The translations under genes were made by a program, and so were the position numbers. This document shows, piece after piece, positions 19,266 to 26,953 of a stretch of DNA of 39,877 nucleotides. The notes below the pieces were generated by a model. The model was not told the DNA's origin, made no database searches, and worked only from the letters and a program-made list of their open reading frames with translations. This DNA is from an uncultured Gammaproteobacteria bacterium (lineage in GTDB: Bacteria > Pseudomonadota > Gammaproteobacteria > PS1 > Pseudothioglobaceae), in NCBI GenBank assembly GCA_902509905.1, contig CABWZI010000014.1, forward strand, positions 1 to 39,877. Direction: 5' to 3'. Positions within the stretch are counted from its first letter, which is position 1. The number at the start of each line of letters is the position of its first letter.

Positions 19266-21164
19266 ATGCTTACAGAAAAACAAATTCAAGATATATCTGA
19301 TCAAATCACTTTAGTCAGTGATTTGTCAGATGATCATCTAGTAGAATTCTGTAAGATAGCAAATCAAAGATACCGAGCAGGTATTCCAATTGTCACTGAT
19401 GAGAATTATGATTTTATTTTCATTTCAGAGCTCGCCAAAAGAATTCCTAGCCACCCTTTTCTTAAGCAAATCGAAGACGAGATTGAAGGGTTTTCAGAAG
19501 AGAAAATTAAACTTCCAGAGAAGATGCTGTCAACTGATAAAGCTTATACATGGGGAGAGGTAGAGAAATGGCTAGAGAGGATTGCTAAATTTTCTGATGA
19601 TTTTGAATTTCCATTTGATCAAGTTATAATCAAAGGAACTGCAAAGCTTGATGGATTTGCAGGATATGATGATGGGGCTAAACTCTACACTCGTGGTGAT
19701 GGCAACAAGGGGAGTGATATATCAAGAGTATTTGATAGAGGCCTTGGAATCTTAAATGATAGTGAGAGAGGGCAAGGTCCTGGCGAGATAGTTGTTAAGA
19801 GAAGTTACTTTGAAAACCATTTAAGTGGTCATTTTGAATACCCGCGAAACTTTCAAGCGAGTCTAATTAAAGAAAAAGAGTTGGACCATTTCGCTAGAGA
19901 TGCAATAAATGCTAAGGCTGCTTTATTTGTTCCCTTTAAGCAACTACCCTTTTGGCAAGGCAGTATCAAACAGTTTAAGGATCAGTTTGCTGAAATAGTC
20001 TTAGAATTAGAACAAGGTGTTGATTTTGATATTGACGGTGTTGTTTTTGAAGTAGTAAATACTGATTTAAAAATACATATGGGGTCAAACCGAAAGTTTC
20101 ATCGATGGCAAATTGCCTTCAAGGAAAATAAAGAAAAAGCACAAGTCAAAGTCATTTCAATAACACCACAGGTTGGAAGAACTGGAAAAATTACGCCAGT
20201 TGCAGAGTTAGAGCCAACCCAGCTCAGTGGGGCAACAATCTACAGAGCCACAGGCCATCATTTTGGCTTAGTAAAGGAGCAAGGTCTCGGAGCTGGAAGC
20301 ATTGTCGAGTTAACTAGAAGCGGAATGGTTATTCCAAAAATTAATAAAGTCCTAAAAAAAGCAGAAGTAAATATTCCCTCTAATTGCCCAAGTTGTGATT
20401 CACAGCTTATTTGGGATGCGGACTTCCTTATGTGTCCCAATATCAATTCTTGTCCTGATCAAGTTAGAGGAAAAATGATATATTTTTTTAAAATTCTTGC
20501 AAATAATGATGGCTTTGGACAAGCGACTATTAAAAAGCTTTATGAAAACGGTATTCGTCGCGTTAGTGAAATTTATCTTCTAGAGATAGATCAATTAATT
20601 GAAATGGGCTTTGGAGAGAAAACCTCAAAAAATCTAATTGATCAGCTTAATAGGTCGCGACATGAGAGTATTGAGGATTGGCGTTTTTTGGCTGCTTTTG
20701 GTGTGCAGAGACTCGGGATGGGCAACTGTGAAAATTTATTCAAAAATTATCCTATAGAAGAGGTTTTTGAATTAACAGCCGATGAAATTGCAAATATAGA
20801 TGGTTTCGCAGAGCTAACTGCAGAGCAAATTTTTAAAGGGTTAGAATCTATTCGAGATGAATACCAAATTCTGATAAAGGCTGGATTTGAGCTAGAAAAA
20901 ACCCCCCTTAGTGATGAAGTTGCTTTAATTGAGAGCCCCTTTTATAATAAAAAAATTGTGTTTACGGGCGCTATGAGTCATTCACGCTCCGAACTTGAAA
21001 AACAAGCCAAAATGCTCGGTATCTCTGTTGCAAAGAGCGTAAGCTCAAAAACAGATTTTCTGATTATTGGAGAAAATGTTGGTCAATCAAAAATGAATGA
21101 TGCAAAAAAACATAAGGTTGAAATCATGACTGAGTCTGAATATTTAAAAAAACTCAATACCTAA
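19266..21164 (+). CDS. ligA: NAD+-dependent DNA ligase, divergent LigA family
   Basis: All LigA domains are recognisable in 632 residues: a domain Ia-like start (YRAGIPIVTDENYD), nucleotidyltransferase motif I with KLDG (Lys127), TRGDG, YPRN, IDGVV and WQIAFK, an OB fold with QVGRTGKITPVAELEPTQLSG, a four-cysteine zinc finger (CPSC...MCPN...CPDQ), helix-hairpin-helix repeats, and a C-terminal BRCT domain from about residue 557. Several usual residues differ: the Glu two before the nucleotidyl lysine is Thr125, IDGVVxK reads IDGVVFE, the AAGSLRQLD segment is replaced, and VIP is preceded by Met instead of Asp. It may be the main replicative ligase or a second, specialised one. It has no cotranscribed partner; a structured leader and glnK follow. 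Confidence 0.85.
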   Translation: MLTEKQIQDISDQITLVSDLSDDHLVEFCKIANQRYRAGIPIVTDENYDFIFISELAKRIPSHPFLKQIEDEIEGFSEEKIKLPEKMLSTDKAYTWGEVEKWLERIAKFSDDFEFPFDQVIIKGTAKLDGFAGYDDGAKLYTRGDGNKGSDISRVFDRGLGILNDSERGQGPGEIVVKRSYFENHLSGHFEYPRNFQASLIKEKELDHFARDAINAKAALFVPFKQLPFWQGSIKQFKDQFAEIVLELEQGVDFDIDGVVFEVVNTDLKIHMGSNRKFHRWQIAFKENKEKAQVKVISITPQVGRTGKITPVAELEPTQLSGATIYRATGHHFGLVKEQGLGAGSIVELTRSGMVIPKINKVLKKAEVNIPSNCPSCDSQLIWDADFLMCPNINSCPDQVRGKMIYFFKILANNDGFGQATIKKLYENGIRRVSEIYLLEIDQLIEMGFGEKTSKNLIDQLNRSRHESIEDWRFLAAFGVQRLGMGNCENLFKNYPIEEVFELTADEIANIDGFAELTAEQIFKGLESIRDEYQILIKAGFELEKTPLSDEVALIESPFYNKKIVFTGAMSHSRSELEKQAKMLGISVAKSVSSKTDFLIIGENVGQSKMNDAKKHKVEIMTESEYLKKLNT

Positions 21165-21176
21165 AATTTTTTTATA

Positions 21177-21182
21177 TATAAT
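21177..21182 (+). promoter_or_regulatory. -10 element for the glnK leader
   Basis: TATAAT inside an AT-rich run just after the ligase stop; it would start transcription near 21189, precisely at the first leader hairpin. The -35 region is poor, which suits an activated promoter. No sigma-54 GG-N10-GC site was found in the gap. Confidence 0.4.
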
Positions 21183-21226
21183 TACATCAACTTAAATCCG
21201 AAGTTGGTTTTAAGTTAAGACATTGA

Positions 21227-21264
21227 CGTTTATTTGGGTTCTAACCCAGGTAAGCGTTTTTTTT
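21227..21264 (+). terminator. Hairpin followed by eight Ts between the ligase gene and glnK
   Basis: CGTTTA/TAAGCG (one G-U) and TGGGT/ACCCA stack around a 2+2 internal loop with loop TCTA, directly followed by T8 at 21257-21264. It may end ligase transcripts or attenuate the glnK leader. Confidence 0.55.
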
Positions 21265-21295
21265 CGTCAGTTTAAAGATGAGCTGAACTGGTATA

Positions 21296-21336
21296 GAAGC
21301 CCGCTACTTTCTCGAAGGTAGCGGGCTTCTTTGTTT
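21296..21336 (+). terminator. Strong GC-rich hairpin with T-run before glnK
   Basis: A perfect 12-bp stem (GAAGCCCGCTAC/GTAGCGGGCTTC), extendable to 15 bp by T-G and T-A pairs around a CTCG loop, followed by TTTGTTT. It is 20 bases before the glnK ATG. Without a promoter in those 20 bases, glnK transcripts must read through it, which suggests regulated termination. Confidence 0.7.
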
Positions 21337-21355
21337 ATAACATTGGAGTAATGAT

Positions 21356-21700
21356 ATGAAAATGATAACAGCTTACATTCAGCCAAAAAGACTGGATAGC
21401 GTGAGACAAGTTCTTTCAGAAATTGATATTAATGGTGTTTCTGTTACGGAAGTTAAGGGGTTTGGAAGACAAAAAGGCCACACTGAGCTCTACAGAGGTG
21501 CAGAGTATGTGGTGGAGTTCCTGCCTAAAGTTAAATTAGAAATTGCAATTACCGACGAGCAAGTTGATGAAGTTATTGAAACCATCAGTTCTGCTTGCAA
21601 GATTAATGGCGGAAAGATCGGAGATGGCAAAATTTTTGTTACAAGCCTAGAGCAGGTTGTTCGTATTCGTACGGGCGAATCTGGTCCTGAGGCACTATAG
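21356..21700 (+). CDS. glnK: Nitrogen regulatory protein P-II (GlnK/GlnB)
   Basis: Trimeric cytoplasmic signal protein that senses 2-oxoglutarate, ATP/ADP and, by uridylylation, glutamine; next to amtB it normally blocks the ammonium channel when nitrogen is plentiful. The 114 residues show the T-loop GRQKGHTELYRGAEYVVEFLPK with both Tyr46 and the uridylylation site Tyr51, and the C-terminal GKIGDGKIFV and VRIRTGE signatures. The ATG follows GGAG by 8 bases. amtB begins 9 bases later, so the pair is one operon. The upstream hairpins imply control at the RNA level. Confidence 0.96.
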   Translation: MKMITAYIQPKRLDSVRQVLSEIDINGVSVTEVKGFGRQKGHTELYRGAEYVVEFLPKVKLEIAITDEQVDEVIETISSACKINGGKIGDGKIFVTSLEQVVRIRTGESGPEAL

Positions 21701-21709
21701 GAGCAGGAA

Positions 21710-22924
21710 ATGGAAAATCAAATATTGGAATTACAATATGCAATGGATACCTTTTACTTTTTGGTAATGGGTGCACTTGTTATGTGGATGGCAGCTGGCT
21801 TTTCAATGCTAGAGGCTGGATTGGTAAGGAGTAAAAATACAGCTGAAATACTAACTAAAAATATTGGTCTTTTTGCTATTGCTTGCACTATGTACATGGT
21901 TTATGGTTATGACTTGATGTATGGCGGCGGAGCTTTTCTTTCGGGGATTAGTGGACAGGGTGAGACATATTCAAATGCCTCAGACTTCTACTTTCAGGTT
22001 GTCTTTGTAGCAACTGCGATGTCTATTGTATCTGGAGCAGTCGCTGAGAGAATGAAACTATTTACTTTTTTTGCTTTTGCTGTAATCTTTACTACTATCA
22101 TCTACCCTCTTGAGGGTTCATGGACTTGGGGTGGAAATGACGTCTTTGGTCTTTACAACCTTAGTGACTTTGGATTCTATGACTTTGCGGGATCAGGAAT
22201 TGTTCATATGGCTGGAGCTGCAGCAGCAATTGCTGGTGTACTAATCCTTGGCCCTAGAAAAGGGAAATATGACAAGGATGGAAATTCAAAACCAATCCTG
22301 GGTGCAAACTTACCTTTAGCTACCCTAGGAACATTCATCCTATGGCTAGGTTGGTTTGGATTTAACGGTGGATCAGTTCTAGCTATGGCTAGTAAAGAGA
22401 GTGCTGATGCAGTAGCGATGGTTTTTGTTAATACGAATGCTGCAGCAGCTGGAGGTGTTATTGCTGCACTAGTTTTTGCTAAACTTTGGTTTGGTAAGGC
22501 AGACTTAACTATGACATTAAATGGCGCCTTAGCAGGTCTTGTAGCAATAACTGCAGGACCTGATACGCCGAGTGCTTTTGCTGCAGCTTTGATTGGTGCT
22601 GTAGGCGGATTTATCGTTGTGTTATCGATTGTTTGGCTGGATCGTAAGCTTAAGATAGATGATCCTGTTGGCGCTATTTCAGTTCATGGTGTAGTCGGAC
22701 TTTGGGGTCTATTAGCAGTTCCATTAACTAATGCCGATGTTTCATTTTCAGGACAAATAGTTGGAGCCTTAACTATATTTGTATGGGTATTTGTTGCCTC
22801 AATGCTAGTTTGGCTAGCGCTCAAAGCTCTGATTGGTATTCGTGTTTCGGATGACGAAGAAGAGTCTGGAGTAGATATCTCTGAGTGCGGAATGGAAGCT
22901 TACCCAGAGTTTGTAACGAAATAA
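21710..22924 (+). CDS. amtB: Ammonium transporter
   Basis: Trimeric inner-membrane ammonium channel of the Amt/MEP/Rh family, 404 residues with about 11 membrane helices. Diagnostic residues are present: the Asp and first pore histidine in DFAGSGIVHMAGAAAA, the second pore histidine in SVHGVVGLWGLLAV, and ERMKLFTFF. There is no cleavable signal peptide: the chain begins with a short ENQILELQYAMDT segment and goes into helix 1. The short cytoplasmic tail (DDEEESGVDISECGMEAYPE) is the usual GlnK docking side. It is cotranscribed with glnK and followed by two hairpins. Confidence 0.97.
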   Translation: MENQILELQYAMDTFYFLVMGALVMWMAAGFSMLEAGLVRSKNTAEILTKNIGLFAIACTMYMVYGYDLMYGGGAFLSGISGQGETYSNASDFYFQVVFVATAMSIVSGAVAERMKLFTFFAFAVIFTTIIYPLEGSWTWGGNDVFGLYNLSDFGFYDFAGSGIVHMAGAAAAIAGVLILGPRKGKYDKDGNSKPILGANLPLATLGTFILWLGWFGFNGGSVLAMASKESADAVAMVFVNTNAAAAGGVIAALVFAKLWFGKADLTMTLNGALAGLVAITAGPDTPSAFAAALIGAVGGFIVVLSIVWLDRKLKIDDPVGAISVHGVVGLWGLLAVPLTNADVSFSGQIVGALTIFVWVFVASMLVWLALKALIGIRVSDDEEESGVDISECGMEAYPEFVTK

Positions 22925-22929
22925 ATAAT

Positions 22930-22956
22930 TGGCATCAATTGTCCAGATTGGTGCCA
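22930..22956 (+). terminator. First hairpin after amtB
   Basis: TGGCATCAAT (22930-22939) pairs with ATTGGTGCCA (22947-22956), one G-U, loop TGTCCAG; only a short ATTTT lies downstream. It may be a 3' stabilising structure or a weak terminator. Confidence 0.45.
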
Positions 22957-22998
22957 TCCATTTTATGCAATTTGATGAAATGGCTAAAGAATGACTTG

Positions 22999-23041
22999 GC
23001 TGGTGGTTGCACTCCTAATTTTCCACCAGCTATAGTTTTTT
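22999..23041 (+). terminator. Rho-independent terminator after amtB
   Basis: GCTGGTGG (22999-23006) pairs perfectly with CCACCAGC (23023-23030) and the stem can extend by G-U and T-A pairs; TATAG and six Ts follow. The ANTAR gene begins 90 bases later. TTGACT at 23040-23045 could be the -35 of a new promoter with a poor -10 (TACCAT) 16 bases on. Confidence 0.65.
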
Positions 23042-23130
23042 GACTAACTTAAATTTTAATGTACCATGAAACCAGCGCTAAATTCTTTGCTTATCGGGTA
23101 TATTATTATGGCTATTAAAATTAAATAACT

Positions 23131-23733
23131 ATGAAAAAGAATTCAATTAACCAGACAGCTCTTAAAATTATTCTAGTCGACGAAAATATGGGCCGCTCTG
23201 CTATTTTAAGACGCGCTCTTCAAGATAAGGGTCATGAAGTAATCAGCCGTTTAGAGGAGAGTGAAAACCTGGCAAATAGCAACGAAATTACTCATGCTGA
23301 TGTAGTGATTGTCAATGCAGATATTCCCGATGAGGCTGTCTTTGCTAATTTAAGGGATGTTAATAAAACAAAGCCCAAGCCTATTGTTATGTTTACTGAG
23401 GCCTCAGAGGAGCATATGGCCGGAGCAGCAATCAAATCAGGAGTTAATGCATACATTGTTGATGGGCTAGAAGAGAAGAGAGTGCAGCCAATTATTGATG
23501 TTGCAATTGCTCGTTTTAGAGAATTTCAGGCTCTAAAAGATGAGCTAGACGCAACAAGAAGCCAGCTGGCTGAGCGTAAATCAATTGAAAAAGCTAAGGG
23601 TCTTCTGATGAAACACAAGAAAATTACTGAAGATGAGGCTTACCAGTCCTTGAGAAAAATGGCGATGGATAAAAATAAGCGCATTTCAGAAGTTGCTGAT
23701 GGCATTATCAGCGCCTTCGAACTTTTAGGTTAA
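23131..23733 (+). CDS. NasT-type response regulator with ANTAR RNA-binding domain
   Basis: A 200-residue two-domain protein. Residues about 12-130 form a receiver-like fold (KIILVDENMGRSAILRRAL, IVMFTEASEE, NAYIVDGLEEKRVQPI), closest to NasT/AmiR. The phospho-acceptor position in DVVIVNADIP is Asn instead of Asp, so phosphorylation is unlikely. A coiled-coil linker (FQALKDELDATRSQLAERK) leads to the ANTAR helices (SIEKAKGLLMKHKKITEDEAYQSLRKMAM...ISEVADGII). ANTAR domains bind paired hexaloop hairpins in leader RNA and prevent termination. The gene follows glnK-amtB, and no NasS-like sensor is adjacent. A role in reading the glnK leader is a reasonable hypothesis, not shown. Confidence 0.9.
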   Translation: MKKNSINQTALKIILVDENMGRSAILRRALQDKGHEVISRLEESENLANSNEITHADVVIVNADIPDEAVFANLRDVNKTKPKPIVMFTEASEEHMAGAAIKSGVNAYIVDGLEEKRVQPIIDVAIARFREFQALKDELDATRSQLAERKSIEKAKGLLMKHKKITEDEAYQSLRKMAMDKNKRISEVADGIISAFELLG

Positions 23734-23737
23734 AGGC

Positions 23738-24058
23738 TTATTTACTGTTTCTGGATGCTTTTTCATCATGTCCAGAGACTCCAAAGCGCTTAGCTAGTTC
23801 TGATTCAATCTCTTGAATTTCAATGTCTTCATGACGAAGGAGTACTAGGAGGTGGAACCATAAATCCGCCACTTCATGAATGATTTCATTTCTGCCTTCA
23901 TCATTAACAGCATTAATGACCTCTTGAGATTCTTCACGAATCTTTTCTAAAATCGAGCTTGTCCCATTGCTATATAGTGAAGAGACATAGGATTGGTCAC
24001 TAGAAGCAGATTTTCTCTCTTCTAAGATTTTCTCTAGCTTATTTAAAATACTATCCAT
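23738..24058 (-). CDS. hisE: Phosphoribosyl-ATP pyrophosphatase
   Basis: Second step of histidine synthesis, PR-ATP to PR-AMP. The 106-residue all-alpha protein has the MazG-like metal-binding pattern: [24 protein letters not shown] and [19 protein letters not shown]. It overlaps hisI by 8 bases as a separate gene, not a HisIE fusion. It converges on the ANTAR gene with 4 bases between the stops. No other his genes are in the window. Confidence 0.93.
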   Translation of the reverse strand: MDSILNKLEKILEERKSASSDQSYVSSLYSNGTSSILEKIREESQEVINAVNDEGRNEIIHEVADLWFHLLVLLRHEDIEIQEIESELAKRFGVSGHDEKASRNSK

Positions 24059-24431
24059 AAATATCTTTTGGATCCTTAATTACATTTGAGATGATTTTCC
24101 ATTTATTATCATCGAGTTTGTTAAAGAAGCATTTGGCTCTTCCAGTATGGCAAGCAATCCCACCTTTTTGATTAACCTTAAGTAGAACAACGTCTTGATC
24201 GCAATCTGTAAAAATTTCGATTATGTCTTGGTAGTTGCCTGACTCTTCGCCTTTAAACCAGAGCTTTTTTCTCGATCTTGAAAAATATACAGCTTTTTTT
24301 GTCTCAATGCTCAACTCTAAAGCCTCTTTATTCATCCATGCCATCATAAGAATTTCATTTGAAGAATAGTCCTGAGTGATTACAGGAACTAAGCCCTTTT
24401 CATCAAATTGAATGGTGTCTTGAGGTTTCAT
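24051..24431 (-). CDS. hisI: Phosphoribosyl-AMP cyclohydrolase
   Basis: Third step of histidine synthesis, opening the purine ring of PR-AMP; zinc and magnesium enzyme. The 126 residues contain [38 protein letters not shown], the DCDQDVVLL aspartate triad and the zinc site [14 protein letters not shown]. It follows prfB after 62 bases and overlaps hisE, so the two enzymes are made in a coupled fashion. Confidence 0.96.
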   Translation of the reverse strand: MKPQDTIQFDEKGLVPVITQDYSSNEILMMAWMNKEALELSIETKKAVYFSRSRKKLWFKGEESGNYQDIIEIFTDCDQDVVLLKVNQKGGIACHTGRAKCFFNKLDDNKWKIISNVIKDPKDIYG

Positions 24432-24493
24432 TTATTAGTTATTTTTTTTATTTAATTTTACAGTTGGATACTGTGAGAATTGATCATAATTGA

Positions 24494-25588
24494 TTAAAGA
24501 CCGGCTTTGAGGCTAGCAACGATAAATTGATCTAAATTCCCATCAAGAACGTCCTGGGTATTACTACTCTCTATCCCAGTTCTTAAATCTTTTATTCTGG
24601 ATTGATCTAAAACATAGGATCGTATCTGGTGACCCCATCCAATATCAGATTTTAAATCCTCAACATCTTGCTTCTCAGAGTTTCTTTTTTGTATTTCAAG
24701 TTCATAAAGTTTTGACTTTAATTGTTTCATTGCCTGATCCTTGTTAGCATGCTGCGATCTTCCGTCTTGGCATTGAACAACTGTTGAAGATGGTAAATGA
24801 GTTATGCGAACTGCAGATTCAGTTTTATTAACATGCTGACCGCCCGCACCAGAAGCACGATAGGTGTCAATTCTTAGTTCAGATGGATCAATTACAATTT
24901 CAATATCATCATCAATCTCTGGTGATACAAAAACCGATGAGAATGATGTATGTCTTTTGCCATTAGCGTTGTATGGTGATTTTCTAACAAGTCTGTGGAT
25001 ACCTATTTCACTCCTTAGCCATCCAAAAGCATATTCACCATCAAAATGGATTGTTGCTGACTTTATGCCCGCTACATCACCAGCCGAAACTTCCATTAAT
25101 TTCACTTTAAAGTTGTGTTTATCTCCCCATCTCAAATACATTCTAAGAATCATTTCAGCCCAATCTTGAGCTTCAGTTCCGCCAGAGCCTGACTGAATAT
25201 CAAGATAGGCAGAGTTTTGATCCATGTCACCACTAAACATTCTTTCAAACTCATATTTTGAAATTAATTGTTCTGTATTATCTAAGTCAGCTATTAACCC
25301 ATTCACTGTATCAATATCATTCTCACTTTCAGCCATTTCTAAAAGCTCTTTGGCGTCGCTTAAAATACCGTTTGACTTTGAAAATGTTTCACATAGGTGA
25401 TCGAGTTGGACCCTCTCTTTGCCTAATGACTGAGCTTTTTCTGGGTTTGACCAAACATCTGGATTTTCTAACTCCAACTTAACTTCTTCAAGTCGATCTT
25501 GTTTCTCTTCAAGCTCAAGGTGTTCAGATAAAACACTAAGACGTTCTGTCAGCTCGGATATTTTTTGGTAGTGTGCAGATAATTCCAT
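24494..25588 (-). CDS. prfB: Peptide chain release factor 2
   Basis: Recognises UGA and UAA and triggers peptide release. The 364-residue product has GGQ at 249-251 in [16 protein letters not shown] and the full domain layout. Two oddities. First, the usual in-frame UGA with +1 programmed frameshift is absent: where E. coli has CTT TGA C, this gene reads CTT GAG and stays open, so autoregulation by RF2 level is lost. Second, the codon-recognition tripeptide SPF is SPY (204-206). It lies downstream of rpsO with a terminator between, and upstream of hisI. Confidence 0.96.
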   Translation of the reverse strand: MELSAHYQKISELTERLSVLSEHLELEEKQDRLEEVKLELENPDVWSNPEKAQSLGKERVQLDHLCETFSKSNGILSDAKELLEMAESENDIDTVNGLIADLDNTEQLISKYEFERMFSGDMDQNSAYLDIQSGSGGTEAQDWAEMILRMYLRWGDKHNFKVKLMEVSAGDVAGIKSATIHFDGEYAFGWLRSEIGIHRLVRKSPYNANGKRHTSFSSVFVSPEIDDDIEIVIDPSELRIDTYRASGAGGQHVNKTESAVRITHLPSSTVVQCQDGRSQHANKDQAMKQLKSKLYELEIQKRNSEKQDVEDLKSDIGWGHQIRSYVLDQSRIKDLRTGIESSNTQDVLDGNLDQFIVASLKAGL

Positions 25589-25611
25589 GACTCTATTTTA
25601 ATGCGACGAGT

Positions 25612-25639
25612 AATAAAAAAGCCCCAAAATAGGGGCTTT
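25612..25639 (-). terminator. Terminator of rpsO
   Basis: AAAGCCCC (25618-25625) and GGGGCTTT (25632-25639) form a perfect 8-bp hairpin with loop AAAATA on the plus strand; read on the minus strand it is followed by a T-rich run (six Ts overlapping the stem end, then ATTA). It lies 24 bases after the rpsO stop and 23 bases before prfB. Confidence 0.85.
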
Positions 25640-25663
25640 AATTTCTATCTCTTAAAAAATTAA

Positions 25664-25924
25664 TTACTTTCTTAGGCCTAAACGCGAAATCAAGTTAGCG
25701 TAAGCTGAAAGATCATTGTTTTTGATATATGCAAGTAATTTTTTACGTTGAGACACAAGTCTTAAAAGCCCTCTTCTAGAGTGGTGGTCTTTCTTATGCG
25801 TCTTAAAATGCTCGGTTAAATGCCTTATTCTTGCAGTAAGAAGGGCAACCTGTACATCAACTGAACCAGTATCAGAAGAGTCTTTTTGGTATTCTTTAAT
25901 AATAGATTGTGTATCAATAGACAT
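25664..25924 (-). CDS. rpsO: 30S ribosomal protein S15
   Basis: Small-subunit protein that binds 16S rRNA early in assembly and bridges to 23S rRNA. The 86 residues (family 88-89) show [37 protein letters not shown] and [16 protein letters not shown]. It is monocistronic, with its own promoter and terminator. The pnp gene that often follows rpsO is not here. Confidence 0.97.
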   Translation of the reverse strand: MSIDTQSIIKEYQKDSSDTGSVDVQVALLTARIRHLTEHFKTHKKDHHSRRGLLRLVSQRKKLLAYIKNNDLSAYANLISRLGLRK

Positions 25925-25959
25925 AAATATAGTTCATGTATCAAAAAATTAAGTGGTGA

Positions 25960-25965
25960 ATTATA
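25960..25965 (-). promoter_or_regulatory. -10 element for rpsO
   Basis: TATAAT on the minus strand in the context GCGTATAATTC, 36 bases before the rpsO ATG. The -35 hexamer is weak. Confidence 0.5.
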
Positions 25966-26005
25966 CGCTATTTTTTAGAATTGTTGTATTTCTAATCAAA
26001 TAATA

Positions 26006-26911
26006 TTAATTATATTTATAAAAGTTTTTTTCATCATTAGGCCTTGTTTTAAAGCGTCGATGAATCCACAAATATTGCTCTGGAGATTTGGAGATTTGTT
26101 TTTCGAGAATTTGATTTACAATTGTTGCATCATGGATTGGATCAGAGCTAGGATAATTCAAAATTGGTTTTTCAAAAGACATTGCATAGCCCTTCTTGGT
26201 TCGAATAAAGCTGTAAGGTATAACTCTAGTATTATTATTTTTTGCAAGTCTGGCGGTTGCTGCAGCGGTTGCTGTTTCTATTCCAAAAAAAGGCGCAAAG
26301 ACGCTGTTGTTTTTGCCTAGGTCTTGATCTGGTGCATACCAAATTGGAAGGCTATTATTTATTGCTTTGATAATTGATCTTGTATCAGTACTCTTGATCA
26401 TTACAGCTCCATTTTTTTTATATCCTTTAACCATGGCCTTGTCAAACAACTTGTTGTTTTGAGGCCTGTATACGTTTGCAATCGTGTGATTTAGAAGTAG
26501 TGCTCGGCTTCCTAGCATAAGAGGCATAAAGTGCGAACAAAGCAGGATAATACCGCCCTCTTCTTGGAGCGCATCTTTAAAGAATTTCTCGTTAGAAATC
26601 GTTAGAAGCTTTCTAATTTTATTATCACTACCGTAGTATGCGTTGGCGGTTTCAAAAAAACTGATGCCTATTGCTTCAAAATGTCTTTTTACAAGCCTAT
26701 TCACCTGGCCTTGCTTTTTGTGAGGAAAACAATGAGAGATATTGGAGTAGGCAGTTGATCTGAGTTTGTGCATAAATGGATAAAGCACTCTACCAACTGA
26801 TTTTCCAATAACAACCTGCGCGCTAAAAGGAATCAAAACTCCAATACGCATAAATAAGATTAGAATCCAGGTTGGTATGAATTTAGGGTGAATGAATTCA
26901 GTGTTTAACAT
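26006..26911 (-). CDS. Lipid A acyltransferase family protein (LpxL/LpxM-like)
   Basis: Member of the LPLAT family that adds secondary acyl chains to lipid A at the inner membrane. I take the ATG at 26911 (MLNTEFIHPKFIPTW), giving 301 residues, over a TTG 21 bases upstream. The chain has an N-terminal membrane anchor (WILILFMRIGVLIPF), GIILLCSHFMPLMLG with the catalytic His127, NVYRPQNNKLFD, the APDQDLG motif and PEQYLWIHRRFKTRP near the end. The acidic partner of the HxxxxE dyad is Met132 here, since the usual glutamate is missing. It may still be active, use another acid, or be altered in function. LpxL and LpxM cannot be told apart by eye. It is divergent from dnaG. Confidence 0.85.
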   Translation of the reverse strand: MLNTEFIHPKFIPTWILILFMRIGVLIPFSAQVVIGKSVGRVLYPFMHKLRSTAYSNISHCFPHKKQGQVNRLVKRHFEAIGISFFETANAYYGSDNKIRKLLTISNEKFFKDALQEEGGIILLCSHFMPLMLGSRALLLNHTIANVYRPQNNKLFDKAMVKGYKKNGAVMIKSTDTRSIIKAINNSLPIWYAPDQDLGKNNSVFAPFFGIETATAAATARLAKNNNTRVIPYSFIRTKKGYAMSFEKPILNYPSSDPIHDATIVNQILEKQISKSPEQYLWIHRRFKTRPNDEKNFYKYN

Positions 26912-26953
26912 TAAAATAAAAAGAAAACTCAACTAAAGCTAAAGCAGTAAATT

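Larger units (their letters stand above)
21189..21336 (+). promoter_or_regulatory. Structured RNA leader upstream of glnK-amtB
   Basis: Four hairpins in order. (1) AACTTAAATCC 21189-21199 pairs with GGTTTTAAGTT 21206-21216, one mismatch, hexaloop GAAGTT. (2) CGTTTA-TGGGT with ACCCA-TAAGCG, 21227-21256, then eight Ts. (3) CAGTTT-AAAGAT-GAGCTG, 21268-21285, a hexaloop with A at position 1 and G at position 4. (4) GAAGCCCGCTAC 21296-21307 pairs perfectly with GTAGCGGGCTTC 21318-21329, then TTTGTTT. Hairpins 2 and 4 look like terminators. Hairpin 3 fits the ANTAR-protein target loop rule; hairpin 1 fits only its G4. An ANTAR gene lies just after amtB. This could be an attenuated leader or a small RNA. 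Confidence 0.5.

Noticed and set aside
21282-21305. Sigma-54 promoter for glnK (GG-N10-GC)
   Set aside because: The only GG...GC near TGGTATAGAAGCCCGC has N11 spacing and lies in the terminator stem.
21189-21336. glnA-type glutamine riboswitch upstream of glnK
   Set aside because: I could not match the conserved core of the glnA motif; the long perfect terminator-like stems fit attenuation better.
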